From contig KV919085.1 of the NCBI GenBank assembly GCA_002049455.2, forward strand, positions 22,152-86,151: a stretch of DNA of 64,000 bases. The letters are read 5' to 3'. The DNA comes from Porphyra umbilicalis. Lineage: Eukaryota; Rhodophyta; Bangiophyceae; Bangiales; Bangiaceae. Both the position numbers and the translations under genes were made by a program. Shown in pieces: positions 43,475-54,346 of this stretch (position 1 is its first letter; each line of letters opens with the position of its first letter). Under the pieces are notes generated by a model. It was not told the origin of the DNA and searched no databases. It saw only the letters and a list, made by a program, of their open reading frames with translations.

Positions 43475-43930
43475 GACCAAGTCTATCGGTGCGCCATTTC
43501 GCCATTCTGCGACGGCGGATGGCGAAGGGCATCTCTATCGGTGCGCCATTTCGCCATATTTCTCGCCATTGCGCCATCGCCTTCGCCAAATCTGCACAGG
43601 ATAGCGAGAAGGATAGCGAAAGATACCCTCTTCGCCATATACGTGGGCCAATGGCATGATGGGGTGACAGATGTCTCGTGTCCACCAGGATTAAGTTGTC
43701 AACGGCCCCATCCTTCAGCGACCCCATGCGGGGACTTGATACATTGCAAGGCGATCTCTTGTGCTGGAGGGCTCTCCTTTGTCCTTTCAAGAGGCACGGG
43801 CCATCGAAGTGGGTGATGGGGCTCCACTTATGGATATGGCGAAGGAATTGACCGATAGAGATGCGCTGTGCTATCGCCAAAACATGTGGCGAAATGGCGA
43901 TAGCGCAATGGCGCACGGCTAGACTTGCTC
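43475..43930. mobile_element. 456-bp MITE, PIF/Harbinger (Tourist)-like
   Basis: TAA flanks both sides (43472-43474 and 43931-43933). The termini are GACCAAGTCTATCGGTGCGC on the left and, on the complementary strand of the right end, GAGCAAGTCTAGCCGTGCGC. A 3-bp TAA duplication with GAGCAA-like ends fits PIF/Harbinger. Several copies of GCGCCATTTCGCCA and GCGATAGCG-type motifs lie near both ends and can fold back. No coding region. It lies in the spacer of the ankyrin inverted duplication. Confidence 0.7.
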
Positions 43931-43933
43931 TAA

Positions 43934-44263
43934 GCCTCTGAGGCTGGCCACAACGGGCGCGCGCGTGGCCTTGCCAACGAAACCAAAACACCAGCGCGCG
44001 GCCCCCAGGGCGCCGACGGCGCCACCAGAGCCGACGGCGACGGCGCCAGCGGGGTGGCCCCTCGGCTGTCTGGGGCGGTGGCGACGCGCCCTCGGCCCCG
44101 AGCGCCGGCGGCACGACTCTGGCAGACACGCAGGCGGGGCAGCAAGCCCCCGCCGCCGCCCTCCCCCCACACGGCGGCCGCCGCCACGCGGGCGGTCGGC
44201 AACGGGACGAGCCGGGTCCCCCCCCCCCACCAGGAGGAGCGCGGCACCCGCCCGACACGTCGA

Positions 44264-44306
<43 letters not shown>

Positions 44307-46664
44307 GCCCCCACCGACACGCGCCACCGCCGCCCCCGACGCGCGTCGGCCACCCCCCCGCCACCGCCCCGCGGGCGGCGCCACGACCCCCACCCCCCAG
44401 GACGGCGGCGCCACCGGCACCGACGGGCGGCGCGGCGCGGCCGGCGCGCGCCGCCGCCGCGCGGGGGCCGACGGCGGACCCGCGCGGCGGGGCGTCTGCC
44501 CCCCCGCGCGCCCGTGCCGCCGGCGGGCGGGTGGGCGGGGGGGCGGGGGGCGCCGCGTCAGCGCCGCCGCGGCGGCGCTCCGCACCGGGCGCGCCCCGTG
44601 ACGGCGGCGCCGGCGACGGCGGCAGCCGCTGCGTGGATGCGGCGCGGCCGCCGCGGGCGGCGGCGCCGCGGCGGCGGCGGCGGCGCGCCGCGGTGCGACG
44701 CGCCGGCCGGCTGCGCGCGCGCGCGCGCGCGGGGGCGGGCGCGGCGGCACCACGCCGCGGCCGCGGCGGCCGCGGCGGCGCCGTCGGCCGCGGCGACGCT
44801 GCCGCAGCGGCGGCGGCGGCGGCGGCGGCGGCGCGCGGGCGGGGCGGCGCGCAGGCGGGAGGGGGGGGGCGGGGGGGGGGGGGGGGAGGGGCGCGTTCCC
44901 CCCCACCCTCCCCCCAATCCGTGCGAAAAAAAAATTCCAGGGCAGTGCCACCAAACGGGCGGCGCACCCCCGCCCGGCAGCCGACGCGGGGCGGGGGGCG
45001 GCGGCGCGCGCCGCCGCGCGCGGTGCCCCGACGCGGGGAGCTGCCGGCGGCGGCGCGGTGCGGCGGCGGGTGACGCGGGGGGGGGGGGAACACAGGGGGC
45101 GGCCGCGGGGGGGGGGGGGGGGGGCGGGGAAAGGGGGAGATTACCCCACCCCACCGCCGGCACCGCGCCGGCGCGCACCGCCGCCCGCGGCGACGGCCGC
45201 CGCGCCGCGGCGGCGGCCGCCGCCGCGCGCGCGCGCGGCGGGCGCGTCGCGGCGCCCGCGGCGCGGCGCCGCTGCGGGGCGGCAGCGTCCCCCCCCCCCC
45301 CCCCCCGCCCCCCGTCGGCAAGCGGCGGCCGCAGACGCCGCCGCCGCGGCCACGCTCCCCCCCCCCCCCCCCCCCCCCTCCCGCCCCCGCCGCCGCCGCG
45401 TCGGCGGCGCGCCCGCCCGCGACTGCGCGGCGCCCGCGGCGGCGCGGCGCGGCGACGCGCGCCGCCGCCGGGGGCGGCGGCGGTCGTGGGGGCGCCCCCG
45501 CGGGCGCCGCCGCGGCGCGCGGCGACCGGCGGGCGCGCCGCCGGCCGGCGGCGGGGGGGGAGGCGCGCCCTCGACGTTGCGCGCGGGGCCAGTGGCCGCG
45601 CGCGCGGCGGGCGCCTGCGGGGCGGTCGCTGCCGCTGCCGCCGCGGCCGCGTCGGCGGGCGCGGCGGCGTGGCGGCGGCGGCGGCGGTGGTGGACGGTGG
45701 CCCCCGGCGGCGGGGCTGGGGGGTGCGGCGGCGGGCGTGTCGACGGCCCGCGGGCAGCGTGTCGGCGCCGGCGCCGCGCGGCGTGGCGGTCGGCAGTGGC
45801 GGCGGGGTGGTCTGGCGCCACCGCCGCCGCTGGCGCCGTCACCGTCGGCAGGCGGGCCCGCACGCCTGGTCCCGCGCCGGCCGACGGCGTGGGCGGGTCC
45901 GCCGTCGGCGTGGCGGCCGGCGACGGCGGGGCGGGTGCCACGCCCGTCGGCCGGCCCGCCCGCTGGCGGCCGACGCCTCCCCGGTGACGCCGGTCCGCCC
46001 GCGCGGGTGCGGACGCCGCCCAGAGCGGCGCGCACCGGTGGTTGCGGAGGACACGGGCGGCGCTGCCGGGTCTTTGCTCGGTTGATCATTTTTTGTGGAC
46101 GGCCGCGGGGGCGGCGGCGGCTCGCGGCGGCCGGGGTATCCGCTCGGTCCCGGTGGCCGTGCGCCTCGCGGTGGGTGTGTGGTGACTTTGGCGAGCCACG
46201 GGGGTGCCGGCCAGCCGCGGGGAGCGACGCCCGCAGTCGGGCGGGGGGGCGCGTCGCCACTGCCGACGGGGCGCCGACGTGCGTCTGCCCGTGGGCGGCG
46301 CGGGGGCACGGCGCCGCGGCGCGCCGTCGGTGGCCAGCGGGTCGGGTCCCCGCGTCCGCCGCGGCCGTCAGAGAAGCCGGCTGCCGCGTCGGCCGGCCAC
46401 GGTGGTGGCGGGTGGGGGCCGCACCGCCGCTGGCTCCTGCAGGGAGCCGGCCTCTGGCGCCACGAGGCGGGTGCCCGACCGTTTTTTGCGATTCGTTTTT
46501 GGTCCTGTTTCAAAGACACGCCCCCGCCCGAGGGAGCCCATTGGGCGCGCATGCGCGCGACCACTCTTGCCTTTTGTTGTCGCGCGCTGTGTACCGTGCA
46601 ACACGACAATGGGGGGGGCGGCAGCCGCGGCTCTCCGTCGCGGTGCTTGCACGGCACCCGTTCC
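43934..46664. other. GC-rich low-complexity spacer of the inverted duplication
   Basis: Dominated by CGG/CCG repeats, G/C homopolymers (44868-44890, 45067-45130, 45290-45310, 45355-45380) and alternating CG (44700-44720). Overlapping frames are open on both strands for over 2 kb without a recognised domain. No gene is called. Confidence 0.4.
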
Positions 46665-48522
46665 ACTCGGGGCCGCCACTCTTTGGGTATGCGACGCGCG
46701 GGCGCGCGGCGGAACCACCCCGAAATGGTAGTGAGGCAGCATAGAGAAACAGACACCGCGCCTTCGTGGCAGCCACGGTACTCATCACGATGCCCCTAGG
46801 ACGACAAAAGACCCGGTATGGAACGCGGCAGGGGGCCTGCTGTCGACCACGCCCCGCCACGCGCGGAGACCGCCGCGCCTCTTTGCCGCGCTGCAACCGT
46901 CCTTGCACCCAGTCAATGCCAGCGCGACTGCCGCAGGGCCGGCCACCCGTGGAAGTCGAGTTTGCTGGGGCGTCCCGCGTCTCACTCAACAATACGCCCG
47001 GCCGCTGGACACAGCCGGGCCGGCCCGGTCCATACTCGGTGCTGGCGTCGCTTCTGCGTCTGTGGGGCCCCGCGTGGATACAGGCTGGCGCAGATGCCAG
47101 CCCGCCCCCGACCGCGTGCTCATGCGACGTACCCCGTTGGGCGGCCGCAACACCGCTGCAGTGGAGGACGCGGCAGCGGATGACACGAACGCGGTGACAC
47201 GGACGATTGAGATGACAGCTCCCACACCACGAGGGGGTGCGCTGCGCGGGCGGCACTCAAGGGGTCGATCCCGCCCGTCCGCCTTGTACACGTACCTACA
47301 TAGTGCTGCGTCTGGCCTCGCCGCACGGTATCCCGGTCGTCGACTTTGACCCGTGGTCGCTGCGTTCTTGCCCGCACTCGCAAACCTGCGCGCTGCTCAT
47401 CCGCCCCGTTAGTGCCGTCACCACCTGCGCTCCCGCGCGGCGTAGTGTGAGAGAGGTTGGTCTGCGTTCCGCCCGTTCGCCGTTGCGGGTCGCTCCGACT
47501 GGCGGTACGGTCAGCGGACGCCGCCGTTGCATCTACCACTGCCGCCGGCTCGACTTGCCCGGGCGATTGACGACTCGACGTGGCGCCTGCCGGAACGCTG
47601 TGGAACGGCTGCGGCGCGGCTCTGCCTGGCGTGCAGCGTGCCGCAACGTGCTGGCGGCCGCCGCTGTTGCTCCAGTCGTGGCCGCGCTGCGGCGGGGCGC
47701 CCCGGCTGTGTGGGCTACCCGCCAATACGCGAGTCTCTCATCGAAATGGTGGGGCCCCAGAGCTCCCCGGTCAGCGCCGCGGTAGACTGCCTCGCACCGA
47801 CACCGTCCAACAAGGCCGCCGCTGAAGCGTACGATGATCGGGTGCGCGACGAGCCGCTGCCGGCGCTGCACGAGGCGGCGCGCGCGGGATCGGCCACGGA
47901 AGTCGAGGCGCTGTTGGGTGCAGGCGCGGCGGTGACGGCGGCCACCGACTGGGGCGACACTGCGCTGCACTGGGCTGCTATCGGCGGCCACGTCGATGTC
48001 GCGCGTCGACTGCTCGACGCCGGTGCCGACAAGGGCGCTACGTGCGTCTTTAGTCATTGGGAGGATGACGGCTGGCAGCCGTTGCATTGGGCGTCTCTCG
48101 GTGGGCACGCTGCGGCGGTACGGATGCTGCTCGACTCTGGCGCCGACGTGGTGGCATCAACTGAGCGCAAAGAGACGGCTTTACATTTTGCGGGGAGGAG
48201 TGGAAGCGCCGACGCGATTCGAGTGCTTCTCGACGCGGGGGCGGACGCTTGTGGCGCCAACTGGATTGGACGGACTGCCCTACACGAGGCGGGCTATTCA
48301 GGGAGTGCTGCAGCTGTTCTGGAACTTCTCGCAGCTGGCGCGTATGCGGCTGCTGCAGATAATTCTCGCCGGACCGTGCTGCACGCCGTTGCGTCTGGTG
48401 GGAGTGCGGATGCGGTACGCGAGGTGATCGCTTGCGGTGCTTCTGTGCACGCACGTGACCGTTGGGGGAGTACGGTGCTCCATAAGGCGAGCGCCGCCGG
48501 GAGCGCAGACGCGGCTCGAGTG
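46665..48522. repeat. Right arm of the 1.85 kb inverted duplication
   Basis: Reverse complement of 41553-43400. Ends abruptly within the seventh ankyrin repeat (after the codons for DAARV), where unrelated CCCGCC-rich sequence begins. Confidence 0.85.
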
Positions 48523-48735
48523 CGCTCCGCCCTTTTAACCGTCGCCGTAACCCCGCCGCCCCCCCAGCCCTCCCACGGTGCCCGCGGCAGCGACGGGTCC
48601 CCTCCGTCACAACCCGCAACGCAGTCCACCCAAGCATCCCCTCGACATGGTGCCTGGCTCCTCCCCTCCTCGTCCGCCCCTGCCCCTACCGGTACCGTTC
48701 ACCCCATGGCCGCTACAGCAGCCGTCGTGGCCTAG
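47527..48735 (+). pseudogene. Truncated ankyrin-repeat gene copy
   Basis: Plus-strand open frame whose first 330 or so residues repeat the N-terminal part of the 39-42 kb ankyrin protein, including the IEMVGPQSSPVS segment and about seven ankyrin repeats. Homology stops at about 48521. The remaining 70 residues (RSALLTVAVTPPPPQP and onward) are unrelated proline/serine-rich sequence up to a stop at 48735. Sequence differences from the parent include many substitutions in ankyrin repeats but no stops, so a short protein could still be made. I regard it as a partial duplicate. Confidence 0.65.
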
Positions 48736-49017
48736 CCGCCCGGCGTGGCGCTGCCACTCAACGGCTGCCACGTTGCCACGGTGCTGGCGCGTACTCTAGA
48801 TGTGCTCGGCGCGTCTCTTACGCCCCCGTCATCCCGGGTGGGCCTTGTGAATATGCCGACATGGCACCTCATCCACCCCCCTCCAAACATCCCCCACTCC
48901 AGCACCCCCCCCCTCCAGCACCGCCCCTCTGTAACACCTCCCCCCGCTGTCCCCCACCCACCCCCTCCTTCCGGTAAACCCCGACCTCCGTCGCTGCCCT
49001 ACACATTGCTGGCTTGC
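48736..49017. other. Spacer 3' of the KDZ-type transposase
   Basis: CT/CCCC-rich sequence (48880-49000) without a recognised gene. It may include the left end of the KDZ element; I could not find a matching inverted repeat. Confidence 0.35.
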
Positions 49018-52000
49018 TTAGGCGCCGACCTCTGTGGGCCACTCAACTTCTTCATCGACTGCTCCAGCTGCGGGTGCGGCGGGCCCCGCGCTGGCCGGCG
49101 CCGGGACCGGGGGCGTGGAGGGCTGGTAGCCACAGCCGCACTCACACGGGCTGCGGGAGAAGTAGTACCGCCTGAAGTTGTAGCCGTCACTCAGGCGGTA
49201 GGAGGAAGTCGCGCGGGCGTGGGCCATCACGTTGTAGTATACGTTCTCCAACTGGAGAACCGCCATGTACTCGTCCTGGCCGCAGGCCCGCAGCGTCTGC
49301 TTGAGCCGGTTGATCGGGGCATTTCGCTGCTCGTGGGCGACGGAGTTGGCGCCGTCGAGCGGGGTGTGCGAGTGGGGGTGGAGAGAGTCCGAGCACAGGT
49401 GGTTCACAATGTGGAACAGGTCGGAGACGAACACCAGCACCGCCAGCAACCAGGGCAGTTTCCCGAGCGCGGACCTCAGGGCGCCGCACCCAAAGTCGTA
49501 AACGACAAAATGCGGGAGCATCGCAAAGTAGGAGAGCAGGGCGTTCAACAACGCCGGCGGGCCCTCCCGCTTGTCAAGAACGATGAAGCCAATCACCTTT
49601 GGGTGTGCGCAGGCGCAGCAGATGGTGAAGGTACCAGGAAAGAAAAACTTGTGCACGGCCTCGTAGTTCTTCCGGCACGTCCCCAGCTCAGGGTCCTCCT
49701 CCTTGCCAAACGCGCCCGGCCGGCACCTGTCCATCCCCGGAAACCACGCGCCCGTCACGCACGGGTCGTTGCTGTCGTCGGGATACTCCGCGCGGAAGCG
49801 TGCCAGCAGCTCCGACGGGGAGACCCCCGGGCCCCACTTGGACATGTACTCCATTGCCGACAGCGCCTCACCCACCCCGACCTTGTGGTAGTCCTCTACC
49901 ACTGACCGCACAGCGAGCAGGACGTTTGCAACAGGCGCTCGCAGCTGCTCAAAGGTGCCGGCCGTGCTAGAAACGGCCACGAGGAAGGAGGAGAGCATGC
50001 GGCTCTCCTGCAGGAGACGCGCTGCTCCTACCGCCTCTCCGTCGATAGCAGGGGCCGGGGCGGGGTCGGCCAGCGGCGGGTTGGCAGCGGCCGCGCCGTT
50101 TACGACTGGGAGGTGGTCGGGGGATGGCGGGTTTGCGGCGCCCGGCGCGTAGGCGGGAGGGTTGTTGGCGGCAGGGGCGTCAGCGGGGGGGCGTTGGCAG
50201 GGGGGGCGTTGGCAGGGGGGGCGTCGGCGGGGGCGTTGTAGGCGGGGGGGACGTCGGCGGGCAGCGGGTCAGCAGCGACGGGGTCGGGGTTGACCGCACC
50301 GCCCCTCGCAAGAGAGCCACAAGCTTGTCGTAGGAAGCCGTCGAGCGCCGCACCAGCATCGTTTGCGTCGAGGGTAGACGCGAGAGTCGAGAGTGCGGCA
50401 CGGTGCCGCGGCTTGAAGGCATTCACCACCGGGTCGACGGCGAGAGAAATGGCGAACGAGAGGATGTCACGGTACACTGACAACCCCAGTGCCTTGATGG
50501 CAGGACGCAAGCACCGCGGGTCGACAGGCTCGTTCGTGGTGCGATCCATGTGGTGCCTCTGGGCAGCGGCGGCGGGGCCCCTTGCACCTCGCTCGCCGCC
50601 GCCGCGACCTGCACCACGTTGCCCCCGAGCATTGGCAGCACCGCCGCCGCCATCGCCGCCTCCCACTACTTGTCCGTTGGCGCCTCCAGCGACAGGATGC
50701 GCGGCTCCTCCAGCAAGCCTCTCCTCTCCCTCTCCGTCGTCCCCGGCGGCGGGAACTTGGACACCCCCCGCACCCCCCGCACCACCTGCACCCCCCACTG
50801 CCCCTTGGAGACCGCGCACGCCCGCGCTCCATGCTTGGAGCCACTCAATAGTCGCCTGATGAGCGGCAACTTGCGTCGTGGACAAAGAGCAGCGCGGCCC
50901 GATCATCTTCTTGATGTGGACGACAATGCCGTCGCACAGGGAGAGACCTGCCGTGTCCAAGTCCCAGATGAGGGCGAGCAGCACGCGGAGCCGCGACATG
51001 GCCAGCTGCTTCTCGGCGGACACGGTGTCCTCCCTCACATTGGGAAGGGCGGCGGGGCACAAAAAGGCGAGCGCGCGCATGGCCGAGTTCAGGTGCCCGG
51101 CCTTCAAGACAACGACCTTGGTCGGCTGCTTCAGCATGCCGCGAATGAACCGGCGCGCCCACTCGGAGGGGTGAATGCTGGCGGCATAGACGAGCTGCTT
51201 GACAGTCTTACACTCCTCCCACGGCGACACGTACCCCATCTTGGCAAGCCGCTTCAAAAATCCCAACCAAATGCCGTCGGCGGTAACGATCCGCCAGCGT
51301 CCGTCTTTGTCTTGGCAGTTGCTGCAGCTAAACGCCCACTTGGGCGGCTCCTTGACCATTAGCCGGACAGCGAGCCAAAACAGCGAGGTGATGGTCACCC
51401 TTGACCGCTCCTTTCGCCCCTTCACGGCTGGGACGACCTCCGAGTCCCGCCGGTCCATCCAATCGTCCTGCCAGCGCTTGATGCAGCTGCCGAGAGTGCA
51501 ACCGCTCCTGCACATATGACGAGCCATGTCCCTCAGCAGCACCGCCGTGCCGGCGGTCGTCGCGCTCAGCAAAATGACACCCGCCGCCCGCCCGTCGGGG
51601 AAGATCCAGCGCTGGCACGCCGTGCCATTGCAATAAAACGACCCGACCTGCATGGTGCAGTAGCCTACGCTGCAGAGCAGCTCCCCAGAGTCCTCCTTCT
51701 GCTTGCAATCGGCACGCGCCTTGCCGCATGTCGGGCAGCTCGCGGGTGGCTCCAAGACGCACGGCTTACCCTGCCTTGCCAGCGAGCACGCCTTCTCGTC
51801 CGCCTCAACCGAGCGCATACAGTTGTACGGCGAGATGGCCTCTCTGGAGCGCGCGTCATCGACCGCCACATCATCGAGCGTCTTGCCCCCCCCCGCCTTG
51901 GCCGGCTTGGACTCGAGCCGCACGCCTCTTGACCGCACTGCGTGGATGCAGGAGAAGGCTGCTGCACTGTCACAAAAGGCGCAGTGAGTGGATTTGCGCG

Positions 52001-53576
52001 CGCAGCGGACCGGAGCAGGCACCTTGCTCAACCCTGCCCCGCTGATGACGACCGCCACCGCGCTCTGACCCGTCCTGAACGTTTCCATGGGCCCCTCCGA
52101 ATCCCAGTCGTCGGCAGCCTCGGCCTTGCCCGACGCCGCGAGCGTCGAGCCCGCCGGCAGGGGCTCGTCGCCACTGAACAACACCGGCACCGCCCGCCGA
52201 AAGTTGTCGAGAGTGACGCCCAGGCGCCGGCACAGCGTGTTTAGGGCCGCTCGCAGCGTCCGTCCGTGCTGGCAGTTGGCGTCGCCCGCCGAGTCGCGCA
52301 GCCCGGCAACAAAGGCCACGCGCTTCAGGCACGAGCAACGGATCGCTCCGCTGCAGTCCATCCACGTCGTGACGATGGCGGGCGTGAGTACGCGGCCGCT
52401 GGCGTCATTGATGCCGTTGATGAAGCGGGAAAAAATCCCAAAAACGTGCCGCAACGGCCACACCTCCCCTCGGTAGAAGCGACTCGCGCACGCGGCCAGC
52501 CCCTCATGGACGGCCTCCGCTTCAGCGGCTGGATCCTCGGCCCCGCACCGGGAAAGCACCAGCTCCACGCCAACGTTCACAATCGCCGTGCACAGGGCGC
52601 GTAGCGTGCCTTCACCCAGTGTCCTCCACGTGTCCCGTCGCGTATCGATGGGGCGCCCCGTACTGCCCAGGCGTCCGCCGCTGCGGGCCCGGCCAGTCGC
52701 CCGCTCGGTTCCCGCAGGCCCCGGCCCGACATTAAAACCAGCGGCTGCATAGGCAGCTCGGGAGACGGTAGCTACCGGCCGCCGGGGGGGTGCCACCGTC
52801 GCAACACGGCGCACAGGCGGAGTCTGCGCCGAAACCGGAGAGGAGGAAATTGATGGAGCGACGAACGGCAACTTCAGCGCAAACGACCTCGACACTAAAA
52901 CACGGGCGACCCGCGGAGCAGGGCCAAGCCGCGCCCGGACGCATTGCACCCGAGTTGACGTCCTCGTTGGCTGGTGGCCAGGGAGGGGGGGAAGGGAGCC
53001 GGTCGGCAGCGAGGTGGTTGGCGGGGGGCCAGGGGGGGGGGGAGGGAGGCGGCCGGCAGCGAGGTGGTTGGCGGGGGGCCAGGGGGGGGGGGAGGGAGGC
53101 GGCCGGCAGCGAGGTAGTTGGCGGGGGGCCAGGGGGGGGGGGAGGGAGGCGGCCGGCAGCGAGGTGGTTGGCGGGGGGCCAGGGGGGGGGGGAGGAGGCG
53201 GCCGGCAGCGAGGTGGTTGGCGGGGGACCAGGGGGGGGGGGGAGGGAGGCGGCCGGCAGCGAGGTGGTTGGCGGGGGACCAGGGGGGGGGGGAGGGAGGC
53301 GGCCGGCAGGGAGGTGGTTGGCGGGGGACCAGGGGGGGGGGGAGGGAGGCGGCCGGCAGCGAGGTGGTTGGCGGGGGCCAGGGGGGGGGGGGAGGGAGGC
53401 GGCCGGCAGGGAGGTGGTTGGCGGGGGGCCAGGGGGGGGGGGGAGGGGGGCGGCCGGCAGCGAGGTGGTTGACGGGGGGCCAGGGGGGGGGGGTGCGAGG
53501 CAGTCGGTAGGGAGGAGGCTGCCGTGTGGCCAGGGACCGCGAACGAGGCCCTGTCCGGCTGTCCGGCACCCGACAT
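49018..53576 (-). pseudogene. KDZ-type (Zisupton/Kyakuja-like) DDE transposase with broken frames
   Basis: Minus-strand gene in two long frames: 53576-50100 (1158 codons) and 50090-49018. After a Pro-rich N-terminus (from the minisatellite) comes a conserved region. It has a SWIM-like finger (CAFCDSAAAFSCIHAV, 51935-51985), a cysteine cluster (CPTCGKARADC, 51700-51745), and a core with FYCNGTACQRWIFPDGRAAGV (51590-51660). FSCSNCQ precedes VTADGIWLGF (first Asp near 51275). VVYDFGCG and FVSDLFHIVNH (second Asp; 49400-49430) follow, then SVAHEQRN (Glu near 49325). This D-D-E order with DxFHxxNH is the hallmark of KDZ transposases. The frame changes near 50190-50230 in G runs and between 50560 and 50850, where the better frame carries a TAG near 50665. 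The gene is probably inactive, or affected by assembly indels. Confidence 0.7.
52970..53500. repeat. 50-bp minisatellite, about ten copies
   Basis: Unit contains GGCCGGCAGCGAGGTGGTTG, then GCGGGGGGCC and a G-run, with a period of 48-51 bp. Variation is mostly in G-run length. In the transposase frame it encodes PRQPPRCRPPPSPPPLA-like repeats. Its length is a third-codon-unfriendly 50, so the frame persists only because the translation tolerates all frames as Pro/Arg-rich. Confidence 0.9.
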
Positions 53577-53838
53577 GGTACTTGTGTATCAGCCGGGTCG
53601 GCGACGCCTGGATGGCGGCCGTCGACGATGATGAGAGTCGCCGATCGGAGGGATGGGACGGGGATCGCGGCCGACCGCGGCCAAGTCCCTGGTCGCGGAC
53701 AGCCACACGAGGCACGTGAGGATCCAAATTTGAACCCTGGCCAGGCCGCCCGCATCCCGAGCCAGCATTCAAAAGCACCCCTGCGCCCCATGCAGTCAGA
53801 ACTGTCAGCTCCCCCCATCCAAACCCATCACGAACGCA

Positions 53839-53922
53839 CCCCCCTAACCCCGGACAAACCCCCCTAACCCCGGACAAACCCCCCCTAACCCAGGACAAAC
53901 CCTGTAACCCAGGACAAACCCT
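53839..53922. repeat. 19-bp tandem repeat with a telomere-like core
   Basis: About four copies of CCCCTAACCCCGGACAAAC (the last two with CCAGG or GTAACC variants). The complementary strand reads GGGGTTAGGGG, reminiscent of telomeric repeats, but the GGACAAAC part and the internal position argue against a telomere. Confidence 0.75.
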
Positions 53923-54346
53923 ACCTAATCAGATCCGAACCCTGGCATTATCGACACTCCGCGCGCCGACGAGTCGTCACGGCGAGCACGGGCAGGGCGA
54001 GTTGATCCGACAGCTCACTCAAAAATCTGGAATCAGTACCAACTATCAATGCAGGTTTGGTTGTGCCATGAGGGGCGATCCGAGTGCCTAAATCGCAGCC
54101 ACCGGCATCGCTGTCTCTGAGCACGGTGACAGCGGCAGCCAGCGCCACCGCCTCCCTGCCACCCGGCCCGCATCGCACCCGCGCTCGGCTGCGACGCGCC
54201 CCCCGCCCCCGCATCCGATCGGCATCGTCTGCGCTTCCGACTCCCACTACAACCGCCACTGGCGCTTGCGTCGGTTCCTCCTCGCCGGATCATCCCTGCA
54301 CTTCATCCCCCGTGCGGCCACACCGGCCGCCGCCGCCGCCGGCACC

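Noticed and set aside
43930-46260. 776-codon minus-strand and 706-codon plus-strand open frames
   Set aside because: Both are low-complexity products of CGG repeats; no stop codons are expected at this GC content, so openness carries little information.
46510-47256. 248-codon minus-strand open frame conserved in the other arm of the inverted duplication
   Set aside because: Conservation is explained by the duplication; several frames are equally conserved and no motif is seen.
53839-53922. A true telomere
   Set aside because: Only four copies, a 19-bp unit with non-telomeric bases, and genes on both sides.
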